11,334 nt of DNA from NCBI GenBank assembly GCA_045627605.1, contig JAZQOA010000073.1, positions 1-11,334 of the forward strand, given 5' to 3'. Shown in pieces: positions 1 to 6,956 of the stretch. The DNA is from RGIG5952 sp045627605 (lineage in GTDB: Bacteria; Verrucomicrobiota; Kiritimatiellia; RFP12; JAAYLN01). A program made the position numbers and the translations under genes. Numbering within the stretch: the stretch's first letter is position 1; each line of letters opens with the position of its first letter. Under the pieces are notes generated by a model. It saw only the letters and a program-made list of their open reading frames with translations, was not told the origin of the DNA and did not search any database.

Positions 1-2943
1 GGCGGCGATCTCTCCCCCGTGGCGGGGGGCCGGATCGAGGTCTCCCTTTCGCGCGAGGAGTGGAGCCGCCACCTCGTCGGGGACTCGGTCGTCAGGGTCG
101 AGTGGGAGAGCGAGCAGGTCGAGATGCCCGCCTTGGGCTGCGTTCTCGACGTGCCGGCGGGGGCGGACGCCCTTTCCTGGACGGGCCGCGTGGAATTTGC
201 CGCCTCAAAGATGCCGAGCGGCAAGTACACGCTTGTCGCGAAACTGGGCGACGTCGTCATGACCGAAACCGAGTTCTGGCACTGGGCGGGCGAGGTCACG
301 GAACGCTCCGCGAGCCCCGCCGCGCTGACGATTACCTCCCGTGCCGAGAAATACAGGCCCGGCGAGACGGCCGAGCTTAAGTTCAGTTCGCTTTTCAATG
401 GCACGGCCTTTGTCGTGGCGGGGACGGCCGGAATCGACTCGGCCTTTGCACAGAGCGTCACGCAAGGCGAAAACGTCGTCGAGGTGCCGATTCCGGCCGA
501 TGTCGTCGCGAGCCGCTACTATGCGGCCGTGACCCTCGTCGCCGAGCAGCCCGCCGCCGAACGGCGTCTTTTTGCCGTCGCGCGCATCAAGGTCGATCCT
601 TCCGAGACCCGCAAGCTCACAGTCGGCCTTGAAATCCCCGAAAAGGCACGACCGGGCGAGACCGTCGATTTCAAGGTCACGCTGAAAGACGCCCGGGGCC
701 GTCCCGCCGCCGGCCTCGTGCGCATCGGCGCGATCGACGAGGGTGTCGCGGCGCTGACCGGCTTCCGCGTGCCGAATCCCTACGCGTATTTCTTCGGTAC
801 GGATTTCGGCTGTCCTTTCGAGTGCTTCGACATATTCAGCTGCCTTTACCCGGAGCTGAAGCTCCTGCCCAACGGGAAATTCGGCGGCGATGCCGCCGTC
901 ATGGCCACGGGCTCGCTCAAGCGCAACCGCGACGACAGCAACGCCGAGCAGCGCGAGACCGCGCGCCTGGTCCTTCCCCCGGTCGATGTGCCGACCAATG
1001 GCTTCGCCACGGTGAGCGTGACGCTTCCAGAACACACCGGCGCGCTTAGGGTCATGGCCGTTGCCGGCAATGAGATGGCCGCGGGCTCGTCAGAGGATTC
1101 GGTCATGATGCGCAACCGGATTTCCGCGATGCCGACCTTGCCGCGCTTTGCCGTTGGCGGCGATACCTTCACCTACACGGCGACGCTCTTCAACCACGAC
1201 GCCGAAGCCGGCAAATGGATCTTCAAGGTCGCGCTCCCCGAGGGGTGCGAGGCGGAAGGCGGCGTCCGCGAGGTCGTGCGCGAGGGCGAGCTGGCGCCCG
1301 GTGGCAGCGCCGTCGTGCGTTTCCCCGTCGCCATCGGCCGGGAAACGGATGGTGTCGTCAAGTTCGCGCACGAGTTTGTCCTGGGTGGCGAGAGGCGGAC
1401 TGGCGAGACGCCCCTGAAGGTACGCCCGAAGAATCCCGCAGAAACCCGGGTCGAGTATTTCGCCGCGGAGAACGGCGAGTTGAGCTTGCCCCCGCTTTCG
1501 GAAGACTGGATTGGCGAGGCGAGGGGAGAAATCCGGCTCTTTGGTTCGCCCGCCTACGGCGTCGCCGAATCGCTTTCCTGGCTTGCCGAGTATCCCTACG
1601 GGTGCCTGGAGCAGACCACGGCCGCGGCCTTCCCGTTCGTGGTGGCGGACGACTTGGTGAAACTCGGCCTTATGGATGCCGCCGGCAAGACCAACGCCTT
1701 TGCCAAAATCAAGGTCGCGTATGCCGAAATCCTCCAGATGTATCGCGGCGGGGGCCAGTTCTCGATGTGGCCGTGGGAGGGAAGCGCATGGTACTACGGG
1801 TCGCTTTTCGCCAGCCATTTCATTTTCGAGGCGGAAAAGACCGGGGCGGTCACCGTCGCCAAAACCCTCCGCGAGGAGATGCTGGCCTGGCTCCGCCGCG
1901 TCGCGGCGGACGCCTCCGTCCCCAATGCCTCAAACCGGGCGTGGGCGACCTACATACTCGCCGTCGCCGGCGACGAGCATTTCGCCAACCCCGCCCGCAA
2001 CATCATTTCGCTTGGCCGCGGGAACTTCAACGAGTACCTCGCCGCGGCGGCGTTGATGCGCGGCGGTTTCGCCTCGGAGGGCGTCGGGGCCTTCGCCAAG
2101 GCGGTCGAAGCCCACGCCTGGGAGACCGATTCCGACTGGGACCGCGTCAAGAACCTGGGCATGGCGCTTTTCGTCGCCGCGAAAACCGGTACAAGCGACT
2201 TTGCCGCGCTGTTGCCGATCGTGACGCGGCTCAACGGCGGCCTCCGTCCCGATGGCAGCGGCTGGGGCAACACGCGTGACAACGCCTGGGCGGCCCTGGG
2301 GCTTGCCGCTTTCTCGGCGCGTCTTGGCTCTGGCAAGGCCTTCGGCCGGATTACCATCGGTGGCGAGACCTCCGACTTCGAGGTCTCCACGTCCGGCGCG
2401 ACCTTTGCGCGCGGCAAGGACGACAAGGTCGTCGTCAGCGCAGGCGGTTGCGTTTTTGGCTGTGCGCACACGCTTGGCATCCCGAAAGAACCGCTTGGGA
2501 AGCCTGGCGTCGTCAAGATTTCGCGGACCTACGTCGATGGGGACGGACGGACCGTCGCCAAGGTCCGCAAGGGCGACCTTGTAACGGCGGTCATCACGCT
2601 TTCGACTCCCGCGAAAATTGAGAACGCCGTCTTTGCCGATCTCGTTCCCGGAGGATTTGAACTTGAAGACGTCACCCTCGCGACGCGCTCCGCCGCAGGC
2701 GCTTTCAAGCCCGCGCACATCGTCAAGCCCTCGGGAAATTCCGAGATCCGCGACGACCGCTGGCTTTGGTTTGGCCGCTTGGAACCGCTGCCCGAAGGCA
2801 AGGCCTATACGCTGACCTACACCCTCCGCGCGGTTGTGCCCGGTGTCTATGCCGTGCCGGCGGCCTCCGTCGAGGACATGTACAACCCCGATGTCGGCGG
2901 GAGTTTTGCCCGTGACGCCACTTTCGAAATCACCGGCGAATAG
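1..2943 (+). CDS. Bacterial alpha-2-macroglobulin (C-terminal part, 5' end outside the window)
   Basis: The frame is open from base 1 with no stop, so the gene begins upstream; the GTG at 19 is only an internal codon. About 980 codons are visible. Full-length bacterial A2Ms of the YfhM type have around 1,650 residues, so roughly the N-terminal 40% is missing. Visible order: a bait-region-type domain (about 325-600, with YRPGETAEL), a macroglobulin domain (about 600-850, with AIDEGVAALTGF), the A2M domain (about 960-1200, with LPEHTGALRVMAVAG), the thioester domain, and a C-terminal MG10-like domain (about 2510-2943, with FADLVPGGFELE). The thioester motif CLEQ lies at 1603-1614 within YPYGCLEQTT and is intact. 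The Cys and Gln form the reactive bond that captures attacking proteases in the periplasm. A polar stretch at about 880-960 (KRNRDDSNAEQ) may be the cleavable bait, which is inference. The gene overlaps pbpC, its usual partner. The family call is firm; the lipoprotein signal cannot be seen. Confidence 0.95.
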   Translation, partial: GGDLSPVAGGRIEVSLSREEWSRHLVGDSVVRVEWESEQVEMPALGCVLDVPAGADALSWTGRVEFAASKMPSGKYTLVAKLGDVVMTETEFWHWAGEVTERSASPAALTITSRAEKYRPGETAELKFSSLFNGTAFVVAGTAGIDSAFAQSVTQGENVVEVPIPADVVASRYYAAVTLVAEQPAAERRLFAVARIKVDPSETRKLTVGLEIPEKARPGETVDFKVTLKDARGRPAAGLVRIGAIDEGVAALTGFRVPNPYAYFFGTDFGCPFECFDIFSCLYPELKLLPNGKFGGDAAVMATGSLKRNRDDSNAEQRETARLVLPPVDVPTNGFATVSVTLPEHTGALRVMAVAGNEMAAGSSEDSVMMRNRISAMPTLPRFAVGGDTFTYTATLFNHDAEAGKWIFKVALPEGCEAEGGVREVVREGELAPGGSAVVRFPVAIGRETDGVVKFAHEFVLGGERRTGETPLKVRPKNPAETRVEYFAAENGELSLPPLSEDWIGEARGEIRLFGSPAYGVAESLSWLAEYPYGCLEQTTAAAFPFVVADDLVKLGLMDAAGKTNAFAKIKVAYAEILQMYRGGGQFSMWPWEGSAWYYGSLFASHFIFEAEKTGAVTVAKTLREEMLAWLRRVAADASVPNASNRAWATYILAVAGDEHFANPARNIISLGRGNFNEYLAAAALMRGGFASEGVGAFAKAVEAHAWETDSDWDRVKNLGMALFVAAKTGTSDFAALLPIVTRLNGGLRPDGSGWGNTRDNAWAALGLAAFSARLGSGKAFGRITIGGETSDFEVSTSGATFARGKDDKVVVSAGGCVFGCAHTLGIPKEPLGKPGVVKISRTYVDGDGRTVAKVRKGDLVTAVITLSTPAKIENAVFADLVPGGFELEDVTLATRSAAGAFKPAHIVKPSGNSEIRDDRWLWFGRLEPLPEGKAYTLTYTLRAVVPGVYAVPAASVEDMYNPDVGGSFARDATFEITGE
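2899..2914 (+). promoter_or_regulatory. Ribosome binding site and GTG start chosen for pbpC
   Basis: GGGAG at 2899-2903 is followed after 8 bases by GTG at 2912, inside the end of the alpha-2-macroglobulin gene. The in-frame ATG at 2891 has no purine-rich site at a suitable distance, and the TTG at 2906 lies too close to GGGAG. The site explains a 32-base overlap and probable translational coupling. The choice is inferred from spacing. Confidence 0.55.
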
Positions 2944-5050
2944 CCCCAGGGGGAAACGGCCCCGCGGGCTTCGCCGCCTGTGGTCCCGTCCGCCTGCGCG
3001 GAGGCTTGCCTACGCGTTGGCGGCGCTGGTTCTCCTTGGGGCGGCCGCCTGGCTGGCCGCGCCCGCTTTTGTCGAGGATCCGTTGCCCGGCGTCCTGGAG
3101 CGCACGACGGCGCGCACCTGGCGCGACCGCAACGGCATCCCCCTCTACTGCCAGCGCACCTGGCAGTACGAGTGGCGCTTCGACGTGGGGCTCGACGAAA
3201 TCTCCCCCGTCGCCCTCCGCTTCATGCTCGGCGTCGAGGACGCCCGCTTCTACAGCCACCACGGCGTTGACTACGCCTCTGTCCTGCGCGCCATTTTCCA
3301 GAACCTCTCCTCCGGCCGGATTGTCTCCGGCGCATCGACCATCAGCATGCAGGTCGCGGCGATGGACTACCACAATGGTCGCCGCACGTTTGCCGGGAAG
3401 TTCGTGCAGGCGGCGAAGGCGCGCAAGATGGAGCGACTGCATGCCAAGGACGAGATTCTCGAAGCCTATTTCAACAACATCCCGTTTGGCGGGAATTTCT
3501 ACGGGATCGAGGCCGCGTCGCGCTATTACTTCGGGATGCGCGCGTCGGAACTTACCGCCACCGAGGCAAGCCTGCTCTGCGGGTTGCCGCAGCGTCCCAA
3601 TCGCTACCGTCCGGACCGCCATCCCGAGGCGGCGCGGGAGCGCCAGCGGCGCGTCCTCGACGGCCTGGCGCGCGCCGGCCTGGTTTCCGCCGAAGAGGCG
3701 GACCGCATTTTCAACGGCGAACGCCTCCGCTACCGCGACTTCACGCTGCCCGCCGATTTCGAGCAACTGGGGCAGGCGAAGGACCTTTCGTTCCTCATTG
3801 GCGACAACCCGCCCTTCCGTCCCGGCGACAGCAATGAGGTGAAACTCTCGATTGACGCGCGCCTCACGGAGCGCATTCGCCAGGTGCTGACGCGGCGCGT
3901 GGCGGCGCTTGACGACGTCCGCGACGCGGCGGCGGTTTTGCTTGACGCCCGCACAGGCGAGACCCTGGCCTATGTCGGGACGCTTGATTTCGACTCCCCC
4001 CTTGGCGGACAGGTCGACGCCGCCAATGCCATCCGCAGCGCGGGGTCGGCGCTGAAACCCTTCATCTACTACGAGGCGTTGCGCGGCGGTTTCATCGTCG
4101 CGGACTCCGTCCTGCTCGACGCCCCCGTGCGTTTCTCGACCTATTCCCCCGAAAACTACAGCGGCAAGTTTTCCGGGCGCGTCAGCGCCGCCCAGGCCCT
4201 GTCGGCTTCGCTCAACACGCCCGTCATCCGGTTGCTTTCGCAAGTCGGCGAGCGCCGGATTTCCGATCGCTTCGACGCCCTGGGGCTCGGGACGCCCGGC
4301 CAGGTCGTCACCAACGGTCTTTCGCTCGCCCTGGGCACGGCGGGCTACAGGCTCGCGGATGTCGCCAGGGCCTACTTGTCGCTCGTCCCGGATCATCGCC
4401 GCGACGTGGAGGAGGGGGCGCGGGTAATGCTTTCCGAAATGCTGCGCCAGTTCCCTCTGCCGGAGACTGAGCTGCCCGTGGCGTGGAAGACCGGGACCTC
4501 GAACAACAACTGCGACGCCTGGTGCTTCGCCTACACGCCCGACTACGTTCTTGGCGTGTGGTTCGGGAACAAGGACGGCCGGCGTTCAAGCCGTCTTGTC
4601 GGCGCCGAGGTGGCGGCGCCCGCCGCCGGGGAAATCTTCGGGATGCTCTACCGGGGGCGCGGTCCGTTCTGGCCTGAACGCGCGGGCTATTTCTTGCGGA
4701 TGCCGCTTTGCGCGGCGACGGGGTGCCTGGCGACAAGCGCGTGCGCCGAGACGACGGAAGGCGAAGTCATCGGCACCCTGCCGCTCCGGCTCTGCCCGGC
4801 CTGCGGCGGCGGGGCGAAACGCCTGGCGATCATTTCGCCCGCGCCTGGGACATATGCGCGCGATGATGGCGCGGCCGCGCTCAAGATGCGCCTCGACAGC
4901 GGCGGGGCGGGGGCCGTGTGGTTTGTGGACGGAACGATGCTGGAAGAGGGGACGGTGGAATTTGCCTTCGGTCCCGGCCGCCATGCGGTCGTGGCCGTGC
5001 CCCATGACGAAACCTGTCTTTCGTCGCAAGTTGAATTTGTCGTGCGGTAG
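2912..5050 (+). CDS. pbpC: Penicillin-binding protein 1C (bifunctional peptidoglycan glycosyltransferase/transpeptidase)
   Basis: With the GTG start at 2912 the protein has 712 residues, a little shorter than the E. coli protein (770). A basic N-terminus precedes one membrane anchor at about residues 32-50. The glycosyltransferase GT51 domain follows, with EDARFYSHHGVD (catalytic Glu 109), SGASTISMQVA and the FNNIPFGGNFYGIEAASRYYFG block; it polymerises lipid II. The transpeptidase domain has all three motifs: SALK (Ser 379, Lys 382), SLN (433-435) and KTG (526-528, in KTGTSNNNCDAW). The last 80 or so residues (IISPAPGTYARDD, then WFVDG and GPGRHAVV) match the C-terminal domain typical of PBP1C, which separates it from PBP1A and PBP1B. 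It acts on the periplasmic face of the inner membrane. The overlap with the A2M gene fits the known A2M-PbpC partnership, in which wall repair is paired with protease trapping. Several Cys residues in the distal part (CAATGCLATSAC, CPACGG) may form disulfides or bind metal. Function is firm; the start is less so. Confidence 0.95.
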   Translation: MTPLSKSPANSPRGKRPRGLRRLWSRPPARRLAYALAALVLLGAAAWLAAPAFVEDPLPGVLERTTARTWRDRNGIPLYCQRTWQYEWRFDVGLDEISPVALRFMLGVEDARFYSHHGVDYASVLRAIFQNLSSGRIVSGASTISMQVAAMDYHNGRRTFAGKFVQAAKARKMERLHAKDEILEAYFNNIPFGGNFYGIEAASRYYFGMRASELTATEASLLCGLPQRPNRYRPDRHPEAARERQRRVLDGLARAGLVSAEEADRIFNGERLRYRDFTLPADFEQLGQAKDLSFLIGDNPPFRPGDSNEVKLSIDARLTERIRQVLTRRVAALDDVRDAAAVLLDARTGETLAYVGTLDFDSPLGGQVDAANAIRSAGSALKPFIYYEALRGGFIVADSVLLDAPVRFSTYSPENYSGKFSGRVSAAQALSASLNTPVIRLLSQVGERRISDRFDALGLGTPGQVVTNGLSLALGTAGYRLADVARAYLSLVPDHRRDVEEGARVMLSEMLRQFPLPETELPVAWKTGTSNNNCDAWCFAYTPDYVLGVWFGNKDGRRSSRLVGAEVAAPAAGEIFGMLYRGRGPFWPERAGYFLRMPLCAATGCLATSACAETTEGEVIGTLPLRLCPACGGGAKRLAIISPAPGTYARDDGAAALKMRLDSGGAGAVWFVDGTMLEEGTVEFAFGPGRHAVVAVPHDETCLSSQVEFVVR

Positions 5051-5072
5051 CAGGTGGAAACCCCGGAGACAG

Positions 5073-5103
5073 ACGTCGGGAAGACCTACTCTTCCTTCGA
5101 CGT
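5073..5103. terminator. Hairpin across the convergent pbpC/lepA 3' ends (candidate terminator)
   Basis: ACGTCG (5073-5078) pairs with CGACGT (5098-5103), and GGAAGA (5079-5084) pairs with TCTTCC (5090-5095). A two-base bulge (TT, 5096-5097) and a five-base loop complete a twelve-pair stem. It lies in the 35-base gap between the convergent genes and covers the lepA stop codon. There is no T-run on either strand, so it is not a classical intrinsic terminator. It could instead stabilise 3' ends or be chance. Confidence 0.35.
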
Positions 5104-6903
5104 GCCCTTGAGGACGGCGATGAAGGCGGATTGCGGCACGTTGACCTGGCCGAACTCCTTCATGCGCTTTTTGCCTTCCTTCTGCTTCTTGAGCACCTTC
5201 TGCTTGCGGGTGACGTCGCCGCCGTAAAGCTTGGCGAGGACGTCCTTCCTGAAGGGCTTGATGTCTTCGCGCGCGACAATCGTCCGCCCGATGGCCGCCT
5301 GCACGGGAATCTTGAACATGTGCGGGGGGATTGTGTCGGCCAGCGACTTGCACATCTGGCGGCCGCGGGAGACGGCCTTGTCCTTGTGCACCATGCTGGA
5401 GAAGGCGTCGACGCATTCGCCGTTGAGCAGGATGTCGAGCTTGACGATGTCGCTTTTCTGGTAGCCGTGGGGCTCGTAGTCCATCGAGGCGTAGCCGCGG
5501 CTGATTGACTTGAGCGTGTCGTGGAAGTCGATGAGAATCTCGTTGAGCGGGAGCGTGCAGGTAAGCATGACGCGCTTGGCGTCGACGCTTTCCGTGGCGG
5601 CGATTTCCCCGCGGCGCTCCGTGACGAGGCGCATGATGTCGCCGATGTTGTCGCCGGGGCAGATGATCGTGGCCTTGATGACAGGCTCCTGGATTTCCTC
5701 GATGCGCGTGACGTCGGGAAGTTTGACGGGGTTGTCGACTTCGAGGACGTCGCCGCCCGTGAGGACGACCTTGTAGATGACCGAGGGGTGGGTGTTGATG
5801 ATGTCGAGGTCGAATTCCCGGCGTAGGCGCTCCTGGACGATCTCCATGTGCAGGAGGCCGAGGAAGCCGCATCGGAAACCGAAGCCGAGCGCAACCGAGC
5901 TTTCGGGGTGGTAGGTGAAGGCCGGGTCGTTGAGGTGTAGCTTTTCAAGGCCCTGGCGCACCTTCTCGAAGTCTTCCGAGCCGACAGGGTAGATGCCGCA
6001 GAAGACCATGGGGCGGACTTCGGTGTAGCCGGGCAGGGGCTCTGTGGCGCCGTCCTTGACTGTTGTCACGGTATCGCCGTTCTTGACGTCCTTCGGGTCT
6101 TTGACCGTGCCCACGATGTAGCCGACTTCGCCGGCACTGAGCGATTCGACTGGTTTTTGCTCGGGGCTGAAGATGCCGACCTCGCGGATCTGCGTGACGA
6201 TGCCGTTCGACATGAAGGTTACGGCGTCGCCCGCCTTGATTGAGCCGTCGAAGACCCTGACGTAAACCACCACGCCGCGGAAAATGTCGAAACGGGAATC
6301 GAAAACCAGCGCGCGCAAAGGGGCGCCCGGAGTCGTCTTGGGCGGCGGGATGCGCGAGACGACGGCTTCAAGCACGTCCTCGACGTTGAGCCCGGTCTTG
6401 GCTGAAATCTGGATGTGGTCGTCGGCCGGAATGCCGATGAGGTCCTCGATTTGCCTTGAAACACCTGCGGGATCGGCACCCGGCATGTCCACCTTGTTGA
6501 CGGCGGGAATGATCTCGAGGTTGTTGTCGACGGCGAGGTAGGTGTTGGCGACGGTTTGCGCCTCGACCCCCTGTGTGGCGTCAACAACCAGGATTGCGCC
6601 TTCGCAGGCGCGCATTGAACGCGAAACTTCGTAGGCGAAATCGACGTGGCCCGGGGTGTCAATGAGGTCGAAACGGTAGGTCTTGCCATCGCGCGCCGTG
6701 TAGTGCATGGAAACCGGATGGCTCTTGATGGTGATGCCGCGCTCGCGCTCAAGATCCATGGCGTCGAGGGTCTGCTCCCGGATCAGACGCTGTTCGATGG
6801 CCTTGGTGAGCTCGAGAATGCGATCCGAAAGCGTGGTCTTGCCGTGGTCGATGTGGGCGATGATGCAGAAGTTGCGGATGTTGCTGATCGGCGTTTCGTT
6901 CAT
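5086..6903 (-). CDS. lepA: Elongation factor 4 (ribosome back-translocase LepA)
   Basis: The protein has 605 residues, the normal length for LepA/EF4 (about 600). It is a translational GTPase that binds stalled or mistranslocated ribosomes and promotes back-translocation; roles in initiation and assembly have also been proposed. The GTPase motifs are complete: AHIDHGKTT (G1, residues 16-24), GITI (56-59, with Thr 58), DTPGH (82-86, with His 86) and NKVD (136-139). The LepA-specific C-terminal domain is recognisable by KLYGGDVTRKQKVLKKQK and KRMKEFGQVNVPQSAFIAVLK. This separates it from EF-G and TypA. The ATG at 6903 is the only sensible start, because residues 8-12 (NIRNF) already belong to the conserved N-terminus. 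No Shine-Dalgarno sequence precedes it; a TATAAT element ends six bases upstream. The gene is convergent with pbpC and downstream of the AT-rich nuclease block on the same strand, but it seems to have its own promoter. Confidence 0.98.
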   Translation of the reverse strand: MNETPISNIRNFCIIAHIDHGKTTLSDRILELTKAIEQRLIREQTLDAMDLERERGITIKSHPVSMHYTARDGKTYRFDLIDTPGHVDFAYEVSRSMRACEGAILVVDATQGVEAQTVANTYLAVDNNLEIIPAVNKVDMPGADPAGVSRQIEDLIGIPADDHIQISAKTGLNVEDVLEAVVSRIPPPKTTPGAPLRALVFDSRFDIFRGVVVYVRVFDGSIKAGDAVTFMSNGIVTQIREVGIFSPEQKPVESLSAGEVGYIVGTVKDPKDVKNGDTVTTVKDGATEPLPGYTEVRPMVFCGIYPVGSEDFEKVRQGLEKLHLNDPAFTYHPESSVALGFGFRCGFLGLLHMEIVQERLRREFDLDIINTHPSVIYKVVLTGGDVLEVDNPVKLPDVTRIEEIQEPVIKATIICPGDNIGDIMRLVTERRGEIAATESVDAKRVMLTCTLPLNEILIDFHDTLKSISRGYASMDYEPHGYQKSDIVKLDILLNGECVDAFSSMVHKDKAVSRGRQMCKSLADTIPPHMFKIPVQAAIGRTIVAREDIKPFRKDVLAKLYGGDVTRKQKVLKKQKEGKKRMKEFGQVNVPQSAFIAVLKGTSKEE

Positions 6904-6909
6904 GCATTG

Positions 6910-6918
6910 ATTATACCA
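6910..6918 (-). promoter_or_regulatory. Extended -10 promoter of lepA, probably giving a leaderless transcript
   Basis: On the minus strand TGG (6918-6916) is followed directly by a perfect TATAAT (6915-6910). Only six bases separate it from the lepA ATG at 6903, so transcription should start at or within a base or two of the ATG. No convincing -35 hexamer lies 16-18 bases upstream, which fits dependence on the extended -10. The 53-base gap between the nuclease stop and the lepA start holds nothing else that I can see. Confidence 0.55.
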
Positions 6919-6956
6919 AAATGTTTCGGAGTTTTGCGATCTTTCTTCGGCGCGCT

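Noticed and set aside
1090..1818. 242-codon minus-strand frame, and similar frames at 205-1035 and 1930-2718
   Set aside because: They are antisense to the alpha-2-macroglobulin gene and show no motif or ribosome binding site of their own.
2834..2911. Longer pbpC start at ATG 2834 or 2891
   Set aside because: The added residues are Pro/Arg/Ser/Thr-rich out-of-frame translation of the A2M gene, and neither start has a well-placed ribosome binding site.
2930..4396. 488-codon open frame on the minus strand
   Set aside because: It is antisense to pbpC, whose motifs are all present in the plus frame; the product has biased composition and no family signal.
4586..5872. 428-codon minus-strand frame overlapping pbpC and lepA
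   Set aside because: It is Arg/His-rich shadow translation of lepA in another frame, running into antisense pbpC.
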